In this document: one piece after another, positions 56,701 through 63,888 of the stretch | Layout of the letters: every line of letters begins with the position of its first letter | Numbering within the stretch: the first letter of the stretch is position 1 | Assembly: GCA_945863605.1 (NCBI GenBank) | Contig: CAMAZP010000012.1 | Span: forward strand, 1-64,000 | Direction of reading: 5' to 3' | Source: Chitinophaga pinensis | GTDB lineage: Bacteria > Bacteroidota > Bacteroidia > Flavobacteriales_D > Crocinitomicaceae | Length of the DNA stretch: 64,000 bases | Translations under genes and position numbers: made by a program | The notes under the pieces: model-generated | Databases searched by the model: none | Told to the model about the DNA's origin: nothing | Seen by the model: only the letters and a program-made list of their open reading frames with translations

Positions 56701-58125
56701 TGTCCAGGAGCCTCAATTGTTTTAACAGCTTCGACTGGTTCAAGTTATCAATGGCAATTAAACGGAAATGCAATCGCTGGTTCAACTAATCAAACTTATT
56801 CAGCAACGCAAGCAGGTACTTATTCCGTTTCTGTTTCAAATGGTAACTGTTCTGTTAATACTGCAAATTTTGTTATTACCAATTTCACACCTACAATAAG
56901 TTCAACAGGTGGAGTAACTACCATTTGCCAAGGTCAATCAACCGTACTTACGGCAACTACAGGAGCATCTTATCAGTGGTTATTGAATGGAACTGCGATT
57001 CCTGGTGAAACAGCGGCAACAATTACTGCATCGCAAGCTGGAGTCTATACAGTTGCTGTGTCTAATGGCTTGTGTTCAGTAAATTCTGCAGGATTTACAC
57101 TTTCATTATTCACACCAACAATTTCAAGCGCTAGTGGTGTAAATATTATTTGTCAAGGTGGAAGTTTAACACTTACTGCATCCAATGGGACTGCTTATCA
57201 ATGGCAATTTAATGGAGTTAATATTCCAGGGGCAACGAATGCAACATTAGCAGCAACGCAAGCTGGAAGTTATACGGTTTCAGTTTCAAATGGTACTTGT
57301 TCATCTACCTCAATTACAACAGTTTTAACCATAGCACCAGCTGAAACCCCAGTAATCTTTATCAGTTCAACAACAGGTTGTGCGCCTTTAAATTTCAACT
57401 TAATTGCTCCAAATAATTTGTCTCAAGTATCGTGGTCAATTGATAATACGCCAATTGGTAATAGTTCAACGTTAAATTATACTTTAAGTCAACCAGGTTG
57501 TTATGAAGTTACTTTATCAGGAATTGGTTCAAATGGATGTCCAGTAAATACAACTCAATTAGATGCAGTATGTGTATCCGCTGCTCCTTCAGCTAACTTT
57601 TCATTTAATCCAATTAATTTTTCACAACAAATTGAATCTATTTCATTTTTTAATTCCTCAACTGGAGCAGATTCTTATTTTTGGGATTTTGGTAATGGGA
57701 GTTCGAGTATAGAAATAAATCCTTCCCATACATTTGGAAATAATCAAGAGGGACATACAGTTTCTTTGACTGCTACGTCTGCTAATGGTTGTACGGATAT
57801 TTATTCTGTTTATATTCCTTTCAAAGAAAATGGTGTAGTGCTGTATGTTCCCAACACTTTCACTCCCGATGGTGATGAATACAATCAGGTATTTAAACCA
57901 ATTATATATTCTGGAATTGATACTTATAGCTATGTGTTAACAATTTTTAATCGTTGGGGAGAAACAGTTTGGGTTTCAAATGATTTATCTGTTGGTTGGG
58001 ATGGTACATATAGTTTAAATGGGAAAAGCGCACAGCAAGGCGTATATACTTGGAAAATAACTTACAAAGAATTAGAAAGAGATAAACGAGAATACATAAC
58101 AGGACACATATTATTATTAAGGTAG
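50776..58125 (+). CDS. Giant T9SS type B surface protein with Gly-rich domain and 15 Ig-like repeats
   Basis: The 2449 residues consist of a signal peptide (to about 33); an N-terminal domain similar to that of the protein at 45278 (about 34-215); Ig-like domains; a beta-helix-like part (about 410-565); a Gly-rich domain (about 565-860, near-pure Gly runs with some Cys); fifteen tandem Ig-like repeats of about 78 residues with CPGS/CPGT starts (about 1070-2190); a PKD-like domain; and a type B sorting domain (VPNTFTPDGDEYN to the end). It is a candidate giant adhesin exported by T9SS. Two repeats are almost identical in DNA. A SprF-like gene precedes it. Confidence 0.85.
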   Translation: MKALSKYFNTTQHGKSLVTFFLLFSLLNHVYTQVLVNADVQINGFRHNRDCGNDAGGFNSQPDPRYRIWIGYNSGGFSQVTSNPGLYPGCSDTYGADAVFCSTWNPGVINAATFTSLPLNQLNIDMESWEEDGCGSNCGSNSCTFNSDDTRCGRLRIGDINFWNAAPCTNTTYNGQFTSGNFLSMTNRCSSNNGAGYGIDKLIVNWSFASAPTITSEPFPYDRVLCPGQVTTLSVAVNSWNGWSLGQIVQWQVSSNTDCNLPGTWTNIPGANTLNYTPSQIPGTRLYRCLISSHCSNINLQQTISQCVRVTYHPFAAPIISNACATVTVPGVPVQFCATLPPNPNASVSNSGFAWSVSPAGGVVISNPTTTCTDITFSGSGSYTISLTYNDVCPDANATSTCITTVSPPSCDMIYVDAFSGNNSNLGLPASPVANLWRALQLVGGGRTNIRLTGGTYTEPNIIYLQDNVFIEGSWLNNAGVWSKQSNQVTTLNFSGEETLSTSVTHKIGFKATGITNWRLHDLTINTTNNSGTATDGRGKSNYAILIDNCSNYVVNRCQINVGSASNGGNGANGSIGSNGNSGAGGLVGHCDNNTTNRLGGAGGIAVGIGVNQGGNGGSGGKGSDHNSSNNTQGNNGNNGGGGATGGNNAGGTGANGGCGTDANRDGRKGQDGANGANGTNASVSQAVTNLTFNNYWIPNGAALSGGDGGGGGGGEGGGGGGRQSGFFCDDGGGSGGGGGGSGGQGGIGGQGGFGGGGAFGIYRFNSNTGALIQDITINVPGIAPSGGAAGIGGIGGAGGAGGCGGGGNNTSTTSGGSLGSNGGLCATGRVCNSSEVGAGGQGGQGGQGGQGGNGQPGASGLNVHMVVDGTFSNPSTSIPNPTTINLSHPTSGKGCSNSEVVLSNVNPASWTLPNSTLVDYVNLGVTNYTLNSNPIIVYYASAGFHDVGTNGGVYQDWLAIVDGTRPANANFTNPSSTVCSGSNFTIGANPWGTETNWEWVLFDTDATNPISTQTTQTATYTMPTVSTPTTFNIRYRVKESCCGWSKPYYTTITVVPVTTPLIAATNSVICAGETVTLSTSGGGSYLWSDGQTTASIPITTPGTYTVQVTDQNGCVSSSAPLVININNASPPIVSTIGSSVICPPAGVILQSTPANSYLWSTGETTASIVVNSPGVYDINIIDANGCNASSGTFLVSELVANITTTGSTVICQGDNILLTANTPYLDPTASFTWFLDGTQITGATTNSYLANQAGSYTVNVSNANCLQSSSTLQINIYGSTISSTNNISTLCTGSSLTLTANSATNYQWLLNGVNIVGETNQSINVSQSGIYSVNTSNGICSAISNDFVVSDFLPTVTSSGGSTSICPGSTLTLSSSPGLSYQWQLNGVNIAGATNQTYAVSQGGNYTVTVTDLLNTACVSTSDSFVVTEIVPTVTSSGGSTSICPGSTLTLSSSPGLSYQWQLNGVDIAGATNQTYAVSQGGSYTVTVTDLLNTACVSTSDSFVVTEIVPTVTSSGGSTTLCPGLALVLTASFANNYQWLLNGNIILGETNQTINVTQPGAYSVSTNVIGCTSTSTLFTITELIPAITSAGGSTTLCPGSILTLTASAGTSYQWQLNGTNIANATSQTYDIAQGGSYTVIVTSGTCTSTSTAFVVTDIIPTITSVSSATTLCPGSSLVLTSSVGTTYQWQLNGINILGATNQTYTVTQGGTYTVIVTDAVNTTCTSTSVAFVISEIVPTITSASGATTICPGTNLVLTSSLGTAYQWLLNGTNIPGATNQTYSATQGGSYSVSVTSGTCTSTSLVFVLTTLTPTITSAGGDTVLCSNNSLILTASTGASYQWQLNGVNIAGATNQTYTASVAGSYSVTVTNGTCTSTSANFVITLFSPVLSSTNNVTTICPGTSLQLTVTNGTSYQWLLNGVAIPNATTNTYSATQAGLYTVQVGNGTCVSTTTAFIITVFTPTVSATNNINTICPGASIVLTASTGSSYQWQLNGNAIAGSTNQTYSATQAGTYSVSVSNGNCSVNTANFVITNFTPTISSTGGVTTICQGQSTVLTATTGASYQWLLNGTAIPGETAATITASQAGVYTVAVSNGLCSVNSAGFTLSLFTPTISSASGVNIICQGGSLTLTASNGTAYQWQFNGVNIPGATNATLAATQAGSYTVSVSNGTCSSTSITTVLTIAPAETPVIFISSTTGCAPLNFNLIAPNNLSQVSWSIDNTPIGNSSTLNYTLSQPGCYEVTLSGIGSNGCPVNTTQLDAVCVSAAPSANFSFNPINFSQQIESISFFNSSTGADSYFWDFGNGSSSIEINPSHTFGNNQEGHTVSLTATSANGCTDIYSVYIPFKENGVVLYVPNTFTPDGDEYNQVFKPIIYSGIDTYSYVLTIFNRWGETVWVSNDLSVGWDGTYSLNGKSAQQGVYTWKITYKELERDKREYITGHILLLR
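52471..53350 (+). repeat. Gly-rich coding region of the giant adhesin
   Basis: About 290 codons in which GGN predominates, with runs of five to eight Gly interrupted by Ser, Asn, Gln and Cys. Short GGTGGTCAAGGTGGC-type units repeat at DNA level (53290-53340). Such sequence can form polyglycine II bundles, known from phage tail-tip adhesins; here that is inference. Confidence 0.8.
54841..55308 (+). repeat. Near-identical 234-bp tandem duplication within the Ig-like array
   Basis: Copies at 54841-55074 and 55075-55308 differ at seven positions by my count. The following repeat begins with the same 27 bases (to 55335) and then diverges. The period of 78 codons matches one Ig-like unit, pointing to recent unequal exchange. 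Confidence 0.9.
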
Positions 58126-58385
58126 TTAATGTGAATTCTAAAATAAAACTCTATAATAGAATAAGGTGTTAAAACTATTTAAGTTCAATTATTGCTAAAT
58201 ATTTGAAAAGTTAAAACAAGTTTTACACAATATATAGCATTTTACACGATTAATATTGTTTATGAAAATCTATTTGAAGGCAATGCTATCCTTTCCTTAG
58301 TTTAACATAAATAGATAATAGTATTATTAAAAAACTATTTTAAGATAATTGATAAAAATTGTGGAATAAAGATTAAATTTTGAAA

Positions 58386-59411
58386 TTAATCTTTTATTAA
58401 GAACTGATATTTATCGATGTTTTTCAATGCGATACTTGTACCTCTTGCAACTGCACGAAGTGGATCTTCAGCAATATGAACTGGTAATTTTGTTTTAGCT
58501 GAAATACGTTTGTCTAATCCACGAAGCATCGAACCTCCACCAGCCAGGTAAATACCTGTTTTATATATATCTGCTGATAATTCAGGTGGTGTCATTTCTA
58601 ATGCGCTTAGAATAGCTTCCTCGATTTTAGAAATGGTTTTATCTAAAGCTTGTGCAACTTCAACATATGAAACCATAATTTCTTTTGGAATACCTGTCAT
58701 TAAATCTCGACCACGAACTGCAAAATCTGCGGGAGGATCGTCTAATTCTGGCAAGGCTGCTCCTACTTCAATTTTAATTTGTTCAGCTGTTCGCTCCCCA
58801 ACCAAAATATTGTGTTGACGTCGCATATATTCTTCAATATCATTTGTAAAATCATCACCAGCGATACGAATTGATTTATCACAAACGATTCCTCCTAAAG
58901 CAATGACTGCAATCTCAGAAGTACCTCCACCTATATCGATGATCATATTTCCCATTGGTTCTTCCACGTCGATACCAATACCGATTGCTGCTGCCATTGG
59001 TTCATGTATTAAATATACCTCTTTTGCCCCAGCATGTTCTGCAGAGTCCCTTACAGCACGTTTTTCAACTTCAGTAATTCCAGAAGGAATACAAATTACC
59101 ATTCTTAAAGTAGGATTAAACAAACTTCTACCTGGATTAATCATTTTAATCATTCCACGAATCATTTGTTCTGCACTTTGGAAATCAGCAATAACCCCAT
59201 CTTTTAATGGTCGAACCGTTTCGATTAATTTATGTGTCTTTCCGTGCATTTGCTGTGCCTTCTTCCCGATGGCTACAATTTTTCCTGTTTGGATATCTTT
59301 TGCAACAATTGATGGTTCATCAACCACAACTTTATCATTCCATATGATAAGCGTATTGGCCGTTCCAAGGTCAATTGCAATTTCTTGAGTTAAAAAGCTA
59401 AATAATCCCAT
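58386..59411 (-). CDS. mreB: Rod shape-determining protein MreB
   Basis: A 341-residue bacterial actin, full length. The phosphate loops are visible: DLGTANTLI near 13-21, DIGGGTSEIAVI near 164-175 and GIYLAGGGSMLRGL near 290-303. MreB filaments guide peptidoglycan synthesis. The start has an exceptional AAGGAGGG Shine-Dalgarno 9 bases upstream. No mreC follows: the next gene downstream is convergent. Confidence 0.95.
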   Translation of the reverse strand: MGLFSFLTQEIAIDLGTANTLIIWNDKVVVDEPSIVAKDIQTGKIVAIGKKAQQMHGKTHKLIETVRPLKDGVIADFQSAEQMIRGMIKMINPGRSLFNPTLRMVICIPSGITEVEKRAVRDSAEHAGAKEVYLIHEPMAAAIGIGIDVEEPMGNMIIDIGGGTSEIAVIALGGIVCDKSIRIAGDDFTNDIEEYMRRQHNILVGERTAEQIKIEVGAALPELDDPPADFAVRGRDLMTGIPKEIMVSYVEVAQALDKTISKIEEAILSALEMTPPELSADIYKTGIYLAGGGSMLRGLDKRISAKTKLPVHIAEDPLRAVARGTSIALKNIDKYQFLIKD

Positions 59412-59420
59412 TTTTGAGTT

Positions 59421-59428
59421 CCCTCCTT
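59421..59428 (-). promoter_or_regulatory. Strong Shine-Dalgarno sequence of mreB
   Basis: The minus strand reads AAGGAGGG with 9 bases before the ATG, complementary to the 16S rRNA tail. Nearly all other starts in the window lack such a site, as expected in Bacteroidota. Confidence 0.9.
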
Positions 59429-59494
59429 AAAATTATCGTAAGTTTATTCGCAGAACACGATAAAAAGTTACAATTATTTGTAAATGTACAAAAA

Positions 59495-61024
59495 TTAATG
59501 TTTGAAATGACGAACACCTGTAAAAACCATTTTCATTTTATGTAAATTGCAGTAATCGATAGAAAGTTGATCTTTCACTGAACCTCCTGGTTGAATTACA
59601 GTATCAATTCCTTCGTTGTGCGCAATCTCCACGCAGTCAGGAAACGGGAAAAATGCATCACTCGCCATCACAGCACCCTTCAGCTCGAAGTTGAAAGATT
59701 TCGCTTTATGAATCGCTTGGTTCAAAGCGTCCACACGTGAAGTTTGACCTGTTCCACTTGCTAGTAATTGACCATTTTTTGCAAGGATAATTGTATTTGA
59801 TTTTGTGTGTTTTACCAATTTATTAGCAAAAATTAAATCTTCAATTTCTTGTTCGCTAGGAGAAAGATTTGTAATTACTTGAAGGTCTGCTTTACCTTCC
59901 GAAACAGAATCGCGGTCTTGCATCAAAATGCCATTCAAAATCGAACGGTATTGAACAGCAGGTAAAACTGTTTCTTTTTGAATTAAAATGATTCTATTTT
60001 TTTTTGATTTTAAAATTTCCAAAGCCACCTCGCTGTATCCTGGTGCGATTAAGACTTCACAAAATAAATCGTTGATTAAACTAGCTGTTTCTTCCTCGAT
60101 GAATGCATTTGAAATCAATATTCCACCGAAAGCACTTACAGGATCAGCTGCTAAAGCTTTCTCGTAAGCTTCTTTTATAGTTGGTCGCGTAGCTATACCA
60201 CACGCATTGTTGTGTTTTAAAATAGCAAAAGTTGGTCCATCCGTTGTAAATTCTTGCATCAAAGCCACAGCGGCGTCAACGTCTAATAAGTTATTGTATG
60301 ATAATTCTTTACCATGTAATTTATCGAAAATCGCATCTAAATCTCCGTAGAATTTTCCATGTTGATGTGGATTTTCTCCGTAACGTAAGGATTCATTTTT
60401 TTCTTCACTCAATTTCAAATAAGGCGAATCGTTGCTTAAGAAATAGTTGTGAATCATTGTATCGTAATGCGATGAAATGTGGAATGCTTCACCGGCAAAG
60501 GTTCTGCGTTGTTCCAAAGTCGTCGCGCCATTTTGAGCTTTCAGTATTTCCAACAAAGAATCGTATTGTTTCACAGTTGGAATAATAACCACATCATTGT
60601 AATTTTTCGCTGCGGCGCGAATCAATGAAATTCCTCCAATGTCAATTTTTTCAATAATAGCCTCGTGACTTGCACCTGAAGCAACTGTTTCTTCGAATGG
60701 ATACAAATCCACAATAACTAAATCGATTTGAGGAATATCGTGCGTTGCCAAAGCTTCTTGATCTTCTGCAAGACTTCTCCTATTTAAAATTCCACCAAAA
60801 ATCTTCGGATGTAATGTTTTCACACGACCACCTAAAATCTCAGGAAAACTTGTCAAGGTTTCAACAGTTGTAATAGGAATATTCAATGCTTCGATAAAAG
60901 CTTGCGTTCCTCCTGTGGAATAGATAGTTACTTTATTATTATGCAACTCTTTTACAAGTTCTTCCAGCCCGTCTTTATAATAAACAGAAATTAAGGCTGA
61001 ATTAATGGTTTTTAATGTGTTCAT
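59495..61024 (-). CDS. purH: Bifunctional AICAR transformylase/IMP cyclohydrolase PurH
   Basis: A PurH of 509 residues: the N-terminal IMP cyclohydrolase part (INSALISVYYKDG and TGGTQAFI segments, about 1-130) and the AICAR transformylase part (SLRYGENPHQ near 230, KHNNACG near 280, SDAFFPFPD near 460). It performs the last two steps of IMP synthesis. The ATG at 61024 is preferred over a TTG at 61039 because the -7 box at 61044-61051 would start the transcript near 61037. mreB follows after 83 bases. Confidence 0.95.
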   Translation of the reverse strand: MNTLKTINSALISVYYKDGLEELVKELHNNKVTIYSTGGTQAFIEALNIPITTVETLTSFPEILGGRVKTLHPKIFGGILNRRSLAEDQEALATHDIPQIDLVIVDLYPFEETVASGASHEAIIEKIDIGGISLIRAAAKNYNDVVIIPTVKQYDSLLEILKAQNGATTLEQRRTFAGEAFHISSHYDTMIHNYFLSNDSPYLKLSEEKNESLRYGENPHQHGKFYGDLDAIFDKLHGKELSYNNLLDVDAAVALMQEFTTDGPTFAILKHNNACGIATRPTIKEAYEKALAADPVSAFGGILISNAFIEEETASLINDLFCEVLIAPGYSEVALEILKSKKNRIILIQKETVLPAVQYRSILNGILMQDRDSVSEGKADLQVITNLSPSEQEIEDLIFANKLVKHTKSNTIILAKNGQLLASGTGQTSRVDALNQAIHKAKSFNFELKGAVMASDAFFPFPDCVEIAHNEGIDTVIQPGGSVKDQLSIDYCNLHKMKMVFTGVRHFKH

Positions 61025-61043
61025 ATTTTGAAAAAACAAGCTG

Positions 61044-61078
61044 CAAAGGTAGTGTTTATTTTATAGGTGTTTGCTCAA
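61044..61078 (-). promoter_or_regulatory. Promoter of purH
   Basis: On the minus strand TTG (61078-61076) is followed after 24 bases by TACCTTTG (61051-61044), a -33/-7 pair of Bacteroidota type. The predicted start near 61037 gives a leader of about 13 bases to the ATG at 61024. Confidence 0.5.
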
Positions 61079-61101
61079 TGCTCAACATAATTAGTTTATA
61101 A

Positions 61102-61117
61102 TCCTCTTTTCAGAGGA
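61102..61117 (-). terminator. Hairpin after pyk (GAAA tetraloop)
   Basis: On the minus strand TCCTCT-GAAA-AGAGGA forms a 6-bp stem with a GNRA loop about 30 bases after the pyk stop. The following T content is low, so termination may be partial. Confidence 0.5.
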
Positions 61118-61148
61118 AGAATTAAATTAGTATTGGTTTCAATGAAAA

Positions 61149-62567
61149 TCAATCAACGTAACTTAATTTTAACATATTTGAATTACCTAAATCTTCTAGC
61201 GGAATAGATGCTATGTTAATTACTAAGTCACCTTGTTCTAAATATCCCTCAGATTTCATTATGTATTTAATATCTGCAATTGTATGGTCTGTGCTGATGT
61301 GTTTGTTGTAATAAAATGCACGCACACCCCACACTAAATTTAATTGAGTTATAATATTTATATTACTTGTAAAAACATAAATATTTGTGTTTGGTCGCTG
61401 AGATGCAGTTTTATATGCAGTATAACCAGAAAATGACATTGTAATTATTGCTTTAGCATCAACACGTTGAGATAAACGACAAGCATTAAAACAGATTGAA
61501 TCTGAAATGAAACGATTTTGATCTCGTTCTGGTAACTCTTCTTTGTTGTATATGCCCGGATGTGTTTCCATTTCTTTGATAATGTTTGCCATGGTTTTAA
61601 TCACTTCGACTGGATATTTACCAACTGAAGTCTCCCCTGAGAGCATTACTGCATCAGCACCATCTAAAACAGCATTTGCTACATCATTAACTTCTGCGCG
61701 TGATGGTGACATACTGGTGATCATTGATTCCATCATTTGAGTAGCAACAATTACAGGTTTTGCGTGATGGATACATTTTTTAATCAACATTTTTTGAATT
61801 AAAGGAACGTTTTGAAAAGGAATTTCAACTCCTAAATCACCACGTGCAACCATTATAGCATCAGTTTCTTTTATAATATCGTCAATATTATTTAATGCCT
61901 CCGGTTTTTCAATTTTAGCAATAACTTTTGCATGGTGTTTTTGATTTGCAATTATATGTTTTAATTCGATAATATCTCTAGCTGAACGAACAAAAGATAA
62001 TCCGATCCAATCTACATTTTGTTCAATTGCAAAATCTAAATCTAAACGGTCTTTTTCAGTTAAAGATGGCATAGATATATTCGTATTTGGAAAATTAACA
62101 CCTTTTTTAGATGCCAAAATTCCACCTTGAATTATAAGACAAGTAATAGTTGAGTGACCATCCGTTTTGATAACTTCTAGAACAATTTTTCCATCATCTA
62201 ATAAGATGCGTTCACCCGTAGAAACATCTTTTGGAAGTTGGGTGTAATTAATTGAAAAACGTTCAGTATTTCCAATTACTTTTTCAACAATAATTTTGAT
62301 TTCATTACCTACTTCAAGAAAAACACCATTGTTTTCCATTTCATTAGTTCGAATTTTTGGACCTTGTAAATCAGCAAGTAATGCAACGTTAAGACCCAAT
62401 TCATTGTTTAATTCATTAATATATTTTACTGCTAATGCATGGTCTTCATAAGTGCCATGTGAAAAGTTTAATCGGCACACATTTAAACCACTTAAAATCA
62501 TTTTTCTTAATACATCTTTATTTAAAGTTGCAGGTCCAATTGTTGCAACAATTTTTGTTTTTTTCAT
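61149..62567 (-). CDS. pyk: Pyruvate kinase
   Basis: A 472-residue pyruvate kinase of normal length. Visible motifs are KIVATIGPA at the start, LNFSHG near 34, the catalytic IAKIEKPEA near 215, MVARGDLGVE near 238 and MLSGETSVGKYP near 310. It makes pyruvate and ATP from PEP and ADP. The IPExxxVDY gene lies 32 bases upstream and is likely cotranscribed, a common pairing in flavobacteria. Confidence 0.96.
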   Translation of the reverse strand: MKKTKIVATIGPATLNKDVLRKMILSGLNVCRLNFSHGTYEDHALAVKYINELNNELGLNVALLADLQGPKIRTNEMENNGVFLEVGNEIKIIVEKVIGNTERFSINYTQLPKDVSTGERILLDDGKIVLEVIKTDGHSTITCLIIQGGILASKKGVNFPNTNISMPSLTEKDRLDLDFAIEQNVDWIGLSFVRSARDIIELKHIIANQKHHAKVIAKIEKPEALNNIDDIIKETDAIMVARGDLGVEIPFQNVPLIQKMLIKKCIHHAKPVIVATQMMESMITSMSPSRAEVNDVANAVLDGADAVMLSGETSVGKYPVEVIKTMANIIKEMETHPGIYNKEELPERDQNRFISDSICFNACRLSQRVDAKAIITMSFSGYTAYKTASQRPNTNIYVFTSNINIITQLNLVWGVRAFYYNKHISTDHTIADIKYIMKSEGYLEQGDLVINIASIPLEDLGNSNMLKLSYVD

Positions 62568-62599
62568 GTTTTATGTTTTTTCACTTAATTATTTGAAAT

Positions 62600-63028
62600 T
62601 TACTCATTTAGGTGCTCGATAAATTCTAATTCATCGGTTTCTAATGCAAAAACAGCAACAATTGCATTGATTGTTCTTATTTCAGTCAGTAACTTTTCCT
62701 CTGAATATTTGTTATTATTCTTTAGACAAAAAAAATAATCAGCAAAATACTTGTCACTTTCTAATAATTTTAATTCTTGTTTATTCCTAATTAGGTAAAA
62801 TTTTGTCAAACTTTCTTCATCAAAATAATAATAATAAGAAAATGCGTTATCTGTTTTTGTTTTTTTATCCTCGACGATTAATTTTTCACTTTTTTTTTCA
62901 AATTGAATAAAAAGTTTAGAATTGAGTTCCCATGCTAAACGATAATCTATAGAAGCTGATGAAATTCCAAAAACCTCAATATCGAGCTCATTTTCAAAAA
63001 TTAATTGATGTTTTTTTATTTTGGTCAT
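62600..63028 (-). CDS. IPExxxVDY family protein
   Basis: A 142-residue small acidic/aromatic protein with the family's N-terminal core (FGISSASIDYRLAWELN) and an Asp/Tyr-rich middle (YYYYFDEES). The function is unknown, but the family is regularly found immediately before pyk in Flavobacteriia; here rnc and fabF are not next to it. A -7 box sits almost at the start codon. Confidence 0.8.
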   Translation of the reverse strand: MTKIKKHQLIFENELDIEVFGISSASIDYRLAWELNSKLFIQFEKKSEKLIVEDKKTKTDNAFSYYYYFDEESLTKFYLIRNKQELKLLESDKYFADYFFCLKNNNKYSEEKLLTEIRTINAIVAVFALETDELEFIEHLNE

Positions 63029-63035
63029 CTGATTA

Positions 63036-63043
63036 CAAATTTA
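63036..63043 (-). promoter_or_regulatory. -7 box of the IPExxxVDY-pyk operon
   Basis: The minus strand reads TAAATTTG ending 8 bases before the ATG at 63028, implying a very short leader or a leaderless message. Confidence 0.4.
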
Positions 63044-63147
63044 GTTATTTAAAAATTTGATTCGTGAATAGTTTGTTAACGAAGCATTATTTTTTAAAAA
63101 AAATAAAATCTTATTTAAAAATATTCAATTTAGTACATGAATTTAGT

Positions 63148-63155
63148 TAATTTTG
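63148..63155 (+). promoter_or_regulatory. -7 box for the outer-membrane protein gene
   Basis: TAATTTTG matches TAnnTTTG, 25 bases before the ATG at 63181. Confidence 0.45.
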
Positions 63156-63180
63156 TCGTCTTAAATTTTAGAGTTTTTCA

Positions 63181-63888
63181 ATGTCGTATCTAGTTCGGTC
63201 GATTCTTGTAGTTAGTTTATTCTTAAACCACTTTGTTTGGGCACAACCCTCCAAGATAATAAATAATAAGGATAGTTATAACATTATGTTTGGTACATCT
63301 TGGGTTATGCTTGACGATGATGGGTTAGGAGTAAATCCTTTTAATTTTGGTCAATTTCATTCTTTGTTGTTTCCAACTCGTGTTTTTTTCGATAAATACA
63401 TTTACCAAGGATGGAGTGTTGAGGGTGCTGGCGCATTTTCTAAATATGATCCCGAAAAATTAGTGAATGATTCTTTGGGAATTAATGGTAGCTTGTTTTC
63501 TTTTGATGCAAACATTAAATATAGTGCATACAAACTTTTAGGAAGTGGTGTTATTGACCCTTACATTGGACTTGGGCTTGGTGCAACAGTTCGTTCTTTG
63601 GACACAAGAAACACAGCAAAGGCATTTTCTCCAACAGCAAATGTTACTTTAGGTATAAATTTATGGGTTTCAAATAACTTTGGATTTCAGTTTCAGTCAG
63701 CAGGAAAATTTGGATTAACAGATTTTTTTAAAACTTCTGATTATTTCCAACATACAGCTGGAATTGTAATAAGAATTGAAAAAGCCGATGGTTCTAAAAG
63801 TGATTTTGGCAAGTCCAAGTACAATGTCAAAAAGAAACATGGCAAGATAAAAATCAAAGGTGGAGGTAAAAAACCAAAAGAATCCTAA
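63181..63888 (+). CDS. Outer-membrane beta-barrel protein
   Basis: A 235-residue protein with a signal peptide (about 1-22, cleavage after WAQ) and an eight-stranded-barrel-like pattern of alternating residues (YIGLGLGATV, NVTLGINLWVSNNFGFQFQSAGKFG). It ends with a Lys-rich tail (KKKHGKIKIKGGGKK) not typical of OmpA barrels. It resembles small OprF/opacity-type porins of Bacteroidota; the role is unknown. The stop codon overlaps that of a convergent gene. Confidence 0.75.
   Translation: MSYLVRSILVVSLFLNHFVWAQPSKIINNKDSYNIMFGTSWVMLDDDGLGVNPFNFGQFHSLLFPTRVFFDKYIYQGWSVEGAGAFSKYDPEKLVNDSLGINGSLFSFDANIKYSAYKLLGSGVIDPYIGLGLGATVRSLDTRNTAKAFSPTANVTLGINLWVSNNFGFQFQSAGKFGLTDFFKTSDYFQHTAGIVIRIEKADGSKSDFGKSKYNVKKKHGKIKIKGGGKKPKES

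Noticed and set aside
61025-61039. TTG start giving five extra residues to PurH
   Set aside because: The predicted transcription start falls at about 61037, and PurH proteins normally begin at the ATG at 61024.
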